From Dimorphilus gyrociliatus (Eukaryota > Annelida > Polychaeta > Dinophilidae), in assembly GCA_904063045.1 (NCBI GenBank), contig CAJFCJ010000005.1:1953167-2017166 (forward strand): a stretch of DNA of 64,000 nucleotides, given 5' to 3'. The translations under genes and the position numbers were made by a program. Below, in pieces: positions 25,916 to 37,827 of this stretch (positions are counted from its first letter, which is position 1; each line of letters starts with the position of its first letter). The notes below the pieces were generated by a model that was not told the DNA's origin, did no database searches, and saw nothing but the letters and a program-made list of their open reading frames with translations.

Positions 25916-27690
25916 TTATGAATCTGCGTTATCCGATGGCTTCACTTTAAGTATATTGGCTTTCTGTCTGCTATAATATCGTTTACATATTATCATTGTA
26001 TTTAACAAAAGCCAATCAGCAATTTCAATAAATGTAATTATAGTAGATCCAAGAAATAATCCAAATGCACCTAGTAAAAGATAATTTATGGTATTAAAAG
26101 AATGTATCAGATGTACAGGTAAAAAAATATACCTCCAATATCTGAAAATAGCGCAAGAATGGGATAGGCTTTCTTAATTTCAATTTTCTGATATTCTAAA
26201 CTGGAAAAATGTATATTCAAAGAAACAATATTGTCTTCAACTTCTTTTACAGTCATGCCTGTTGAAGTCGCCATTATATTTTTATCAATTTTAGAGAATC
26301 GAGAAGATGATAGGCTTTTTTTAAATATATATATATAGATATATTAAATCAAATTATTCAAAGTTAATTAATTAATTATGCTAACCTATAATCGTAATTT
26401 AAATCGTGACATTGAGATTTACAAGAACATTTAGATTGTTGATTTGTTAGGTAGTATTCTTGCATTTTTGGTAATGCACAAACAGACACTCTCAAAGGAT
26501 CGCAAACAGTAGACTCTGCAGAATACCATAAAGGTACGCATTTACAAGATTTCACAATGAATTTCGCTTTACATTGCTCAATACAGGCGTCATAACGATA
26601 ATTCTTGCTATCGTTACATTCTCCATAAGGTTGCGGTAATCTAATAAACTGAGGAGAAATAAAGTATAGAACTATTCAAACAAGCTGTTCTTCAACCAAA
26701 TTTTCATTACTTTGTTTAATTTAATAGAGACTGATGTAAGTGCTCCAACACCGATAATAAAACCGAACACATCTACATCCGGTTTAGCAAGTTCATCGTG
26801 CAGCAATATCTGTTTTTTAATAAATGTAATAGAATCTGTTTTAATTAAAAGCAGAAAAGAAACAATTACTCTATAGCCAACACTATTCCAACTTGTGAAT
26901 AGGTAATTCTTCTCATCAGCGTATAATTTTATATTAAAGCCAAATTTAAGACCAGGTTCATTAACCATATAACCTTGTGTTTTCGTATTGAATTGAAAAC
27001 ATTTTCCAGCTGATGTTTGCACAATTGTAAAATCACTTGCACTGCATGGTTTGCCGCTAAATGAACACTGTGGAAGAGAGAGAGAGAAGAGGAAGAATGT
27101 AAAGTTCAAAGTTTAGTAAATTAGTAAAAAAAAGAAAATACTAAACAGTTATTATTTGACGTGCAACATCCATTGACAGATAATCGTGTATTTCGTTCAA
27201 ATTAACATTTGGATTCTCCTTAAAAGCTTTCTCTACGAATGAAAAATTTGGATTCTCTGAATTTAATTCTCTCACTATATCTGTAATACCTAAAAACAAA
27301 TATATTGTTTCATATTAACTATTACTGCTTTTTATTAATGTGCACTAGCTTACCAAACTCTTTAGTTCTTGTAAGATTTATATAATTTGAATTGCATATA
27401 GTAATGGTGGGAAAACGAAGAGTTTCATTTCTAATAAAGCTAATGTCAACTCTTGTTGGTCGACTTTTGTAATACGCAAATCTAGATTGTATTTGGAAAA
27501 GGAGAAAACCAAAGCTTAAGATAATTAATATAAACCAGAATATTCTTCTTGAAATATGTACACCAGGTTTTATAACGTAACGAATTCCTTCTATAGATAT
27601 TTCCGAAAAGAAATTCTTCCAGTCTAAAAAGCTAATTGCGGATCGGTCGGTACCGAAATTATTTTCACCATTTGTTCGTTGGCTATCCAT
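25916..27690 (-). CDS. DEG/ENaC-family channel, tandem copy 2
   Basis: Seven exons on minus: 27690-27354, 27289-27147, 27067-26870, 26809-26711, 26648-26386, 26314-26133 and 26070-25916, 458 aa. TM1 is at about residues 50-70 after SIEGIRYV; post-TM1 FPTITICNSN is the family's FPAVTICN motif. The extracellular domain has the usual Cys-rich part (YRYDACIEQC ... CKCVP ... CSCKSQC). TM2 follows DIGGAFGLFLGSTIITFIE. The protein forms a trimeric amiloride-type cation channel in this family; annelid relatives include peptide-gated (FaNaC/MGIC) and acid- or bile-acid-gated members, and I cannot tell which applies. Two departures: the gating HG motif reads EG, and the selectivity filter reads G-S-T instead of G-x-S. 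It is the tandem partner of the gene at 28163-30630. Confidence 0.9.
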
Positions 27691-28162
27691 TGCTAGATGA
27701 TGTCTTATTTTACAAAGGAGCCATTTATTTTATTAATCAATAGCTTATCCATTAACCAAGACTTTTCTTTTTATTGTTTAAAGATTTTTTCCCCAAAGCT
27801 TTTAGATTCGACCTTACTTCAATTCCTGTAATTGTTTACTTTCTAATTATTACATATAAAGGCATTGGCTATAAATTTGTAAAAAAAAAAAAAGACTGAA
27901 ATTACTTATAATAGATTGGAATTCAGGTCAACATTTCCCCCCTTTTATCTTCTTCTTTATCATTATTATTAATGATGTAAGCACGTGCCTATTATTTTTT
28001 GCTTATTAGTGGCTGATTATTAAGACAGGAAAGATATTTACAAATTAAGCGTTTATTAACCTTTAAACAGGTGAATACATGTTTCATTCATTATAATTCA
28101 AGTTGTTATTAATTTTAAGTATTCATCAATAAGAAAGTCTGCTTTTTCATTAACCTATGGCA
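27691..28162. other. Intergenic region between the two channel genes
   Basis: 472 bp, AT-rich, containing the promoter of copy 2 and the 3' end of copy 1. No further feature seen. Confidence 0.5.
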
Positions 28163-30630
28163 CTATTTGGTATTCTTTTCAGTGATGATTGGTTCCACCT
28201 TTGTAACAGAGACCTTCTTTTCAAGAAATTTCTTATGAAAGTAGGAAAAAAGCGATACCAGAAGCCAATCGCCAAGTTCAAAGAAAGTTAAAGCTGTTGA
28301 TCCTAACAATAGACCAAAAGCCCCTGGAAAACAATTAAATTTTATAATATTAATATTTACTAACGCCATCTATAAGATTTTCGAAAACAAACCTCCTACA
28401 TCTGCTAAAAGTGCAAGGATACTGTAAGCTGGTTTTACTGTAGTTTCTTTATATTCCAACGTATGATAATATAGATTCAATACCAAAATATTTGTTTCAA
28501 TATCGTTCTCTGTTAGCTCTTTAAACTTTTTAATAGTCAAATCTGAGAGTCTTGATGTTGATAGACTGAAAGAGAATAGCTCTTACGTTATTCAACTAGT
28601 TAATTAGGCTAATTAAAATAAAATTTTATTAATTTACCTATAAGTAAATTTCGTTTCAGAGCATTGACGTCTACAGTTACAACGCGATTGTTGATTTGAG
28701 ACAAAGTACTCTGTCGTTCTTGGGTATATGCATGCGATTATTTCAACAGGGTTGCATAGTCTACTTGTCCCTATTTTAAGTATTTAAATAAACTTAAAAA
28801 CTATAAATAACTTTAATTTAAACAAGGATCAATCAAATAGAAAACGGAACAATCCAATTATTTTATGCCTACTCCAATAAACCATTACTGCGGTGACCTC
28901 TGTCATTCAATGCATCAAAGAGGAGATATCTAGAAGAAGTGTCTTATACCTTTTGTACAGTTGAGAGAAGTGTATGGACTTGAATAACGTGATAGAATAG
29001 AAACATTCGAAAAATGAAGAAACACAGCTCCGTTGTGAAAAAGCTAAAGGACTAGGACCTGCACTCTTTAAAGTTTTGTCTAATTGAAAGGATATAAAAG
29101 AGTAAATTAGGGAGAACAACAGAAGTAATTTGAAGAGCTTAGGGAGATTTTTGATATCAGCTTTAGTACAATTTAAAATATCATCAATAAATTATTGGGA
29201 TTTCATTAGAAATATTTGCTAAATGAGTTCTCAGAACCCGAGCAACTGACATGAAAATTAAAAGAATGACTGCAATATAGCCAACCAATAGAGATCTTTT
29301 CTGAAGGAAGGAAATATGTACTACGAGGTAGAGAGATTATCATTGAAGAACAGTATAAAAAAACGCACAAGAATGACATTGTTACATCTAAAATCAAGTA
29401 GTTCCGTTTTCATTTGTTTGCCTGTTACATACTAAATATATATTGCAAACCTTTGAAGTATATTGGTCGACATTTACATTTCTCGAAAAAATAATCCCTC
29501 TTACAATTACTAATACACTGGTCGTATCGATAATTGGGGTTGTCTTCGCAATCTCCATATGGTGCGGGTAATCTGACAAACTAAAAATTTATTGTTAAAT
29601 TAAAAATTAATGAAAATAACAATTATTAAGTTTTTTAGACTACTTTACCTCATTTTTCTCAAAGCCAACTAGTACTGATTCTCCCGCACCAGCATTGAAA
29701 CCGCTCGTATCCATTAGTGGAATAGCATCTGGCTCGTGTAGTAGGATCTTGATGAGAGTAGAGTTAAAAAAATATAATATTCAATATGTTATCTTTTGTA
29801 CAAGATACATACTCTATAACCGGCGTTAACGGATGAAGTTAAAAAATAATTTGGTTGATCGGTATTTAATACCAACTCCAAACCAAAATTAATTCCAGGC
29901 TGTGTTACAGAAAAATTAAACTTCATTGAATTGAACTGCAGGCATCTTCCGCTAACGGTTTCAGCGAGTGTAAAATCTTTAAGCGAACAAGGAATACCAG
30001 AATATTTACACTAAAACCGTATTGAATTAAATAGCATCTTATTAATAATATCTCTCTATTCCTATTATAATTATTATATTTACTTGTAATATTTCACTAC
30101 TGGCGTTATTTAGTATTATATCGAAGATAGTACTCAATCTACTAGGAGGAAATTTCTTGAAAAAGCTTTCAATAAATGTTTTATTGGGAGTTTTAGAATT
30201 AATTTCAAGCATTAATTTCTCCATACCTTTAAATAGACAAGAGAAAAATCGATTATTATCATTAATATCTTTTGAAAATTTACAATATACCGTGCTGTTT
30301 AACTTTGGTATGATTTACATAATTTGAATTACACAACGTAACAGTTGGAAAACGTAAATTTGATTTTATACTATAGTTTATATCGACTGAGGTTGGTCTA
30401 CTTAAAAAATATGAAAATCTTGCTTGAATTTGAAATATCATAAAACCAAGTCCAAATAGAACTAATGTTATCCATATTATCCTTCTAAAAATACTAATTC
30501 CTGGTTTAACAACGTATCTTACTCCTTCAATAGATAGTTCACTAAAGAAAGATCTCCATTGTGAATTTGAGACATACTCTCCCAAGTCCGTATCTTCCAA
30601 ATTGCCAATATCTTTTAGATGTGAAACCAT
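28163..30630 (-). CDS. DEG/ENaC-family channel, tandem copy 1
   Basis: Eight exons on minus: 30630-30291, 30226-30084, 30010-29813, 29747-29649, 29580-29451, 28770-28638, 28565-28393 and 28323-28163, 458 aa. TM1 is at about residues 50-70 after SIEGVRYV; FPTVTLCNSN follows. Cys-rich region YRYDQCISNC ... CKCRP ... CNCRRQC. TM2 motif DVGGAFGLLLGSTALTFFE. Exons 2, 3 and 4 are 143, 198 and 99 nt, the same as in copy 2; its fifth and sixth exons (130 and 133 nt) together equal copy 2's single 263-nt exon, split here by a 680-nt intron. Like copy 2 it has EG for the HG gating motif and G-S-T in the filter, so both changes predate the duplication. A plasma-membrane cation channel; ligand unknown. 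It is shorter than most family members (commonly 500 aa or more). The last intron carries a CTCF-like core at 28364-28371. Confidence 0.92.
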
Positions 30631-31205
30631 AATTTCCTTTAACTAACAGCGAAAAGTTCACTGACAAACCCTTTAATAGTCTTATCCGTTATGATGAATG
30701 CCTTCTGATTAATTATATGTTAGCTTTGGAATTTAATGTTTTTAGCTAAACTTTTTCTCTATTATAGTACAATTCCATTCGCGTCACTTAATAATATTGT
30801 TTACTACTTCGATAAACGACTAATGAATTATATTAGTCAATATTGCAAAAAAATACTTTTGTGTTCCCTTAAATGTATCGTTTATAAATAATTAGATTCT
30901 AATAAAAGGGATAAAACGCTGTATGTTATAGTTTTATTGTTTGTCTTAAGCGATGTCAATATGATAGGCTTGGTAGGAAAAAGACAGACGTTTTTTATGT
31001 TTTTCAAGTCTTGTTTACACAGAATATTGGTGTTTACTAATTAAAGAACAATAAAATTGACGTTCCCATTACCTTTTAGTTTGAAATAGGCTTAAATAAT
31101 TAAAATCATATTTTACTATTTCATATATACAAATTCAGTTCTTTAAATTGTTCTATTCTCCCATTGAAATGTTCTAAAGGTTTTGAAAACTATAAGTTTT
31201 ATTCT
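30631..31205. other. Intergenic region, channel copy 1 to EF-hand gene
   Basis: 575 bp upstream of the channel start and downstream of the EF-hand stop. AT-rich; nothing beyond presumed promoter and 3' UTR. Confidence 0.5.
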
Positions 31206-31730
31206 TTATGGAGCTAAATGGGGCCATAAAAGGGCATTATTTTTTGTTTCAATTGTAGATTTTCCACTTTCAACAGATGAATTTATTAAATTTAATCTTG
31301 TTTCATCCCGATTCTCTTTTATTTTTAAACCTTGTTTTATCATTGAATCGAATTCTATGTAATTAATAAATAATATATATATATATATATATATACGTAT
31401 CTATATACAGATAAAAACAATATAGCATGACCTTCAAAACTTATTCGACCATCGTTGTTTTCATCGGCAGCAGCCATCATATTTTTTATTTCAGTATCAT
31501 TTAAATTTTCTCCCAATGATTGCATCACTTCCTTTAATTCTCTTAAAGAAATATACCTGTTGTTTGTTTTTGTGTTTTTTGAATTGTTTGTCAACATATA
31601 ATTATTTTATTAAAATTTATAACCCATCATTATTTTTATCAAAAGCCTTAAAAGCACCAATAATGGCCAATTCATCAAGAGCAGGAGCTTTGCCTTTCTT
31701 CCTTAGTAGTAATTTTTTAGCGTCAGTCAT
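31206..31730 (-). CDS. Small calmodulin-like protein with one EF-hand pair
   Basis: Three exons on minus: 31730-31624, 31556-31432 and 31354-31206, 126 aa, phases consistent. The first EF loop (DKNNDGYISLRE) is split by intron 1, the second is DENNDGRISFEE, split by intron 2. Both have the 1, 3, 5, 7, 9, 12 ligand pattern for calcium. The surrounding helices (IGAFKAFDKN, ELKEVMQSLGENLNDTEIKNMM) match the C-terminal lobe of calmodulin and troponin C. The N-terminus is a basic stretch (KKLLLRKKGK) and the last 45 residues are polar with no family match. A half-calmodulin of this kind is probably a cytosolic calcium sensor; partner unknown. An extra upstream EF-pair exon is possible but not seen; translation begins naturally at MTDAKK. 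Confidence 0.8.
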
Positions 31731-34700
31731 TATGTTGTTTTTTTTTTTTGCAGTTAATTTGTTATTCTTTTTAAATTATTGGCTTATAGAATGATGATGA
31801 AACATATTTTCCCTCCTCCCTCCCCTTGCCTATATACAACTATAAATATAATAATAATCTGATAAATCATATTTATACGGTAGATGGCGCAATGCGACAT
31901 ACTTTTTTGTTTTAAAAATGAAAAGGAAGATAGGAGAATATGCGTGAGAGATATGGCTGAGATATAGAACAAAAATGGCAGAATACAATCGACTGTTAAT
32001 AAAAAAGTCAACTTAAATCGTATAACTTTGATTGAAAAGGAACAAACATTGCAAAACAAAGAATTTAAATTATATAAAGAATATAACGATCTAACTAATT
32101 ACAGATGACCAGCCTTTTTTTAGCATCCTTTGATTCTTGCATTTACTTTACTAAAAGGTTTTACAACAGGTATAAAAGATGATTATCGAGTGATTTACAA
32201 TTAGTGAATACGAAGTAAACATTCTGTAATGTTGGAAAGAGGAAAGATCGTATAACTGAAGACAAATTAAAGGGACGTATGGATAAAAAGTAATCAATCG
32301 AATCGTTCACTATTTGTTAATATTTTAAGAAATAGAAGAGAACAAACTGTCTCATTATGACGTCTATATTTTCCAGTATATTCTACGATCTTTAATGCAT
32401 TCCATATAAAAGTTCACTTTTATATATGTATAGTATTATTTATGCAAATATCGTTTATTTATATATAGAAATAAGTAGCTAATTTCGTTCCATACATTAT
32501 ATTCTAAATATAGATGAAATTATTGAAAATTGAGCATAAATAGAAAGGGTAAAACAAGAATTTTTAGGTCGATTTTAAGACATTCTACCTTGACCTTTAG
32601 TTAGTTTAATATTGCGCAATTATTCCATGTAGCGTCATATCCTAATCCTCGAATGTATTAAAAAAAATCTCTAAACGATCTCTTTGTGAACTTAGAGGAA
32701 TGGTACGTGATCGTATCATGAACCCATCCGGATCCATTACCACTGTAGTTACTCATTAAGCATTCGATTGAATACTTTAGTAAAGTATCTTTTTTTTTTA
32801 CGATTACGAGGGAATTGGCGAGGAATTTCAACAATTCTCTCTTTTTTTATCTTTTTCCCCTCCTAGTAAAGTTACACACAAATCCTTATGGAAATCTTGA
32901 TAAAATGACTGACAAACAATTTGTTAAATGTATTTTATTTGCTATAGGCTGAAAAATCTATTGATATATACTGTATATGATTTTTTTTTTATTAAAGCTT
33001 ATCTAATAACTCTTATAAATTTAGGATGAAATAGAATTGACAAGGTCTGCTTTTTATTTATAAATAATGCAATAGAATTAAATAAAGTCTACAAAGAGTA
33101 CTAAGTTTTTATAGACTAGATATATGTAAATTGATACAATACATATACTTTCACCTTATACTTTCTTTCGTTGTAAGCATCTTTTGAAGTCTGTTAAAAA
33201 TATATAGAGACGATTTTTCTTCTGCTATCGCATTTCTCTTTATAAAATTTTGACCTACTATTAATTCTTTATTGTTTTTAGTTTCAAAGTGGTTTCCTTT
33301 TCAAATTTAAACGTTGACTGTGAATTTTTTGTTGCTTTCTTTGCAATTCACTATTCATTTATGCTTCATTTCATTAACAAATTAGCCTAATTAGGTATTA
33401 CATTAGTCTATTTAGACGAAAACATAATAGGTCTTTTACTTTTTGTTGAATAGCAGCTGTAATCACCATCACAACACTATTGGTAAATCAGACTCGATCG
33501 GCCTATATTCATTCAAAGGTGAACGCCCTTTATCTATACAAATTCTTTGCAAAATACGACTATACAAGTAACTAGATAAGTTTCGTATGTGGTTGGCTAT
33601 TTGTTTTTTTTTTCTTTTTTGCAGATTTTTTGAGAGAGAGATAGAAAGAGAGAGAGAGAGAGAGAGAGGAGGAGGAGGAGGGGAAGGAGACAAAGAGGAA
33701 GAGAACAAAGATATATGCAAAATTTTCAGTCTTGAGTGTATAATTATATATTGCATGGAAAGTTAAATTTCAATAAGTCAAGGGTGCTTTATATAAATAT
33801 TTTGATCATTCTATTCTCTCATTTCTTTCTCCCTCCTCCCCCCCAACTCATTTTGATTATTTCTTCTCTCAGCATGATACATTATCATATCTCTTTTTAA
33901 AAAAGATATAATATGAACTAGTTGCAGTACAATTTATAGTTTGGCTGAATAATAGTAAGAATGAAAAATTACACTTCCACATCACCTTTGGGCGTTACTT
34001 AACTTTTCCTTTTTACAAATTGTCATACTTTTTTATACTAATTCGCTGTCCTTTTGCCTTTCTCATTTCCTTCATTATTTATAAATCTTAGTATAAATAA
34101 TTGAGTTAATAGCTTTATATGTAGTATTTAATGAGCAGAATACGATGGATTAGGACACTTCAATCCGTTTCCTATTAATTCATTACTTACCTAATTAGAT
34201 TAAAGATATTTTTTACTGAGAATGTAAAATATAGAAACAGGATGAGAGGTCTAATTAAAGGTGAATAAATCCAAGACAGAAATATCGGTAGAGAAGCGAT
34301 CAAGACGATCTCTATATCTCTTACATCTTAGTTTCGTTCCTTTTTTTTAGCGTTAAGACGATCAAAACAATCCTTACGAAGGTACTATAAAATTACAGCA
34401 AACGTAGAATTTTGCTATCAGATAATAAGAGGTGAAGAAATAACTACAATTTCTCTCTTTTTTTCCAGAAAAAAGTCAATAAATTTCTCTTCCATTCTCT
34501 TCCTAGTTCTATACGCTCTTTTTCTTTTCCTCTTCCCCTCTCACTCTCTTTTTATATTTTAATGTAATTTCGTTGTTATTATCTGTTACAAGTAATTAGA
34601 GCTGTTTTGTTTTCCTTTTTTAAAGACTCTTCTAATTGTGAACGTATTCCTTCCTTTCGCATTCTTTTCATTAAGAAATGAGGGACGAAAACAAATTTAC

Positions 34701-35839
34701 AATTAAATAGTAATAGAATAACATTAATAATTGAAACCAACCGCTAAACTCCATGAGAACGTATTTATTGCATTAAGTGGATTTTTGGGGGAAGCATCAA
34801 ACTGGAGAAAATTACCCGGGGTATTCTAAATTACGGTTAGGACGGTGAATAATGAAAAAGAAATAAAAAGGACATGTGTAAGAAAAAAAAACGAAATGGT
34901 TGGAGGGAATATAGGTCTAACACTTTTTTCATTCAGAATCTGTTCCCGTAGGTAAGTAACGGAAGATGGCGTGATTATCTGCGTATTGTTCGATTAAGAA
35001 GAGGACTGGAAAGTTGAAAGAGGAAATTTTGTGAAAGTGGAAGGGAACCACAGTAAAGTGGAGTATTATAGGATAAGATAAAATAAAAAGAGAAAAGGTA
35101 AAGACAGAATAGTAGATTAGAGAACTTGGTAGAAGGGTTTGACTTAAGGGGTTGGTTGGGGTGAAAAAGTTTTTCTAATGAAAATAGCTGTAATAAATGT
35201 AAAAGGAAATTCGAAACGTGCTGCCTAGAATTGGAAATCGAACGGATAAAAATAGTTAAAGGGAGTTTAACAAAATAGGAAAAGTAAATAGAAAGTGGTT
35301 CCAATAGGAAAAGAGATACTATTAATTCATACTGAATGAGGGAGGTGAGAAAGAAAGCGTTGTAGGCAGAGTTAAATTGTTTTGGGCGGATAAGCGACCG
35401 CTTCTCTTCAAATAAGGGTTATTACGCCACGATAATACGCTTAGCCAGTCGACCCCTTAAGTCACGGTTTCTTCTACTCCGTTACATCATTAGGAAAACG
35501 GCGTCTACTTTTCTAGCCTCGCCTTAGAAAACAACTATATTTTTTATACGATAAAAATATATTACTGAATGTGTAAAATAGAACGTCGAAAGATAAACAA
35601 TACAGATTTTTCAACCGTGTTCGCGGAAACGAGCAACGACAGCCCGTCTAATGACTGTCGATAGTCTATTGCCTTGTTAAATTATTTAGGTGAATGCTAA
35701 AATCCTGGGTCGTAAATTAATATATTTATTACAAGAAATCCAAAACAATTATAGGCCTAAAGAACGATACTGAGACTGCTTTAGCTGTGTATGTTGTAGG
35801 CTGATGCAGATCTAGTTAGAGAGTATGCGTATAAATATA

Positions 35840-35905
<66 letters not shown>

Positions 35906-36072
35906 TGTGCGAGTATATGTATGTATTAGAGATAGAGAGAGAACGGGGGGGGGGGGAGAGGGGAAAGCAAAAGAGAGTGTGAGTGAGTGAGTGAGTGAGA
36001 GAGAGAGAGGTATCTGGAGCTCGTGCACGAAAATAGAACGATGCAGTTCGTGCTGGTAGAGATGGAAAAAAC
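31731..36072. other. Gene-poor region upstream of the Hsp20-domain gene
   Basis: About 4.3 kb with no convincing exon. Frames at 33.5-33.8, 35.0-35.3 and 35.8-36.1 kb are created by CT/GA and GT repeats. CTCF-like cores at 31882-31889 and 34964-34971. The GC-richer 35.34-35.66 kb is a plausible promoter for the gene at 36073. Confidence 0.5.
35842..35909. repeat. (GT)n microsatellite
   Basis: About 65 bp of GT repeat, followed by a run of 12 or more G at about 35945-35956 and GAGT/GA repeats to 36010, all within 230 bp upstream of an ATG. Confidence 0.95.
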
Positions 36073-37827
36073 ATGACGTCCGGTAGTTATATTCATTCTT
36101 ATTCAACTAGAACTGTGACGAATGGCGGCGTCTATCATGGATATCGTTATTCAAGATTTAGAAGTGAGGATTTTGCGGATAACAAAATAGACGGCTATGA
36201 TTTTATTAAAAAGAAATATGCTGATCGCTTCGATGAGTATAAACCCAGGCTTAGTAGGAGTGAGGATCGATCTAGACCAACATATACTGGAACTGCTGCA
36301 ACTAGGAAGATTGAAGAGAATCCTAGTTATAGTAGGGCAAAAAGTTTTTGGACGTCTAAGGATGCATTATCATTATCATTATCGAGAACGAATAGCGTCT
36401 CATCATACAAATCAACGACTAATAGCACAAGTTTAGATGCCTACAGGCCTAGTAGTAGTAGATATCAAACAGCAACTACAGCAATTCCGTCGATTAGACC
36501 GTCTAATGAAACCAAAAAAGAACAAACGCAATCGAATTCTCCCGTATTAAAGCAATCCCCGTTTTCAGCCTTTAAACGACACCCCTTCAGGCGAGGTAAT
36601 ACTATTGACAATTCGGAAGTATCGGAAGAAAGTAAAAAGGATGCAAAGGATACTGACAAGCATGAAAAAGCGAAAGACAAGAAAAAGAGAGAAAAGGAAG
36701 AGAAAGTAGGAAAGGACGGGAAAAAGTCGATAGATCGTCACGAAAGTCGAGAGTCGTTGGCCTCAGTTACGTCGACATGCTCGGAGAAGAGTAAGCCAAA
36801 GAGTAAACTATTCTCTTTAAGACGATTTCGATCTGTTGATAATGTAAATAAATCGGACAAATCGGAAAAAACTGAAAAAAAGGACAGTGGAGGCGAATCT
36901 GCCTCAGCTAATTCTCGTAAATTAAATTTCCAGCTGATTGAATCAAAAATCGACGAAGAAGGAAATGATGTTAAAACAATAGCAGTAACGCCTAATGAAA
37001 AGAAGATTAGCACACCCAAGTCCTTAAGAAAATTGTTCCGCTATGGTGTTAGACGATCGAGAAGCGTCGATGTACATAGTTCTATTGAAGAAGAGCCTGG
37101 TGATGCAATCAAGCACCAATCTCTTGAATTACCTGATCCAAATAAACGGGTGTTAAGACTATTTTGGCCAGGACGTAAGAAAACTACTCTAATAGACGAT
37201 GATGCTAGCTCAGTTGTTTCGGATACGGCTAGTATAGCTAGCGACTTGTCAAATGCTCCTATATCTTCCATATTAAAGAAGTCCAAAAGAGACGGGTCAG
37301 TTGAAGGCCAGAGAAAACAAACGCAATTCAGCGATACAGTCCAGGTTGTTCAGCAGGATAAACATGGGAATATATTAACAAAGAGATCTGAGAAATTGAA
37401 AGACGATACGCTCAAGAACCTTCTAGAGGATCATGTACCCGGGGAAAGAGTCGCAGTTCAACGACCTCTCACTTTGGGTGGCCGACAAGGTGCGACGTCG
37501 CTCATCATTCCGCTGAGAATCGACGACGATATGTTCGATGCTCAGAAATTGGTGATTAAAAAGGAAAGTAATACAAAAACGCTATCGCTAGTCTTGAGAA
37601 TGGGAGAAGAATTCCTTGAGGAACGGATATCCGTTAGGAGTTTGTGCGGAGGTCAAAAGTTAGCCGTAACTGCCTATAAGTATGAACCCTTAGGTGACGG
37701 TTCAAAATACCTTAGAAGATTTTGTCAGAGGTATGCATTACCTTATTCAGTAGATCCTTATGAGGTTCGAGCCGCATTCGGAGAACATGGACAATTGACT
37801 ATTGAAGCTCCACTTAGAGAAGTTTAA
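36073..37827 (+). CDS. Single-exon protein with long disordered N-terminus and C-terminal alpha-crystallin (Hsp20) domain
   Basis: 584 aa with no intron. Residues 503-582 form an alpha-crystallin domain: SLVLRM ... ERISVRSLCGGQKLAVTAYKYE, then FCQRYALPYSVDP and GQLTIEAPL match the beta strands of small heat-shock proteins. The usual C-terminal I-x-I tail is missing; the protein ends six residues after the domain's last strand. The first 480 residues look disordered: Ser/Tyr/Arg-rich to 180, a Lys/Glu/Asp tract at 187-215, then Ser/Lys-rich. A basic-aromatic module recurs: FKRHPFRRGNTID (167-179), KLFSLRRFRSVD (245-256), KLFRYGVRRSRSVD (320-333) and LRLFWPGRKKTTLIDD (361-376); the RRxRSVD cores look like basophilic-kinase or 14-3-3 sites. 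Small heat-shock proteins are usually about 150-250 aa, so this is an unusual architecture. A holdase role is unproven; a scaffold using the domain for dimerisation is as likely. Confidence 0.75.
   Translation: MTSGSYIHSYSTRTVTNGGVYHGYRYSRFRSEDFADNKIDGYDFIKKKYADRFDEYKPRLSRSEDRSRPTYTGTAATRKIEENPSYSRAKSFWTSKDALSLSLSRTNSVSSYKSTTNSTSLDAYRPSSSRYQTATTAIPSIRPSNETKKEQTQSNSPVLKQSPFSAFKRHPFRRGNTIDNSEVSEESKKDAKDTDKHEKAKDKKKREKEEKVGKDGKKSIDRHESRESLASVTSTCSEKSKPKSKLFSLRRFRSVDNVNKSDKSEKTEKKDSGGESASANSRKLNFQLIESKIDEEGNDVKTIAVTPNEKKISTPKSLRKLFRYGVRRSRSVDVHSSIEEEPGDAIKHQSLELPDPNKRVLRLFWPGRKKTTLIDDDASSVVSDTASIASDLSNAPISSILKKSKRDGSVEGQRKQTQFSDTVQVVQQDKHGNILTKRSEKLKDDTLKNLLEDHVPGERVAVQRPLTLGGRQGATSLIIPLRIDDDMFDAQKLVIKKESNTKTLSLVLRMGEEFLEERISVRSLCGGQKLAVTAYKYEPLGDGSKYLRRFCQRYALPYSVDPYEVRAAFGEHGQLTIEAPLREV

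Noticed and set aside
28860-29400. Possible decayed plus-strand coding relic inside the 680-nt intron of channel copy 1
   Set aside because: One frame has around ten stops in 180 codons, not clearly fewer than chance, and matches no transposase or reverse transcriptase I know.
33469-33756. Minus-strand frame rich in Leu/Ser
   Set aside because: Produced by a GA/GGA repeat read as Ser-Leu and Pro; no gene.
35781-36106. Two minus-strand frames with long His-Thr and Ser-Leu runs
   Set aside because: Pure artefact of the GT and GA microsatellites upstream of the Hsp20-domain gene.
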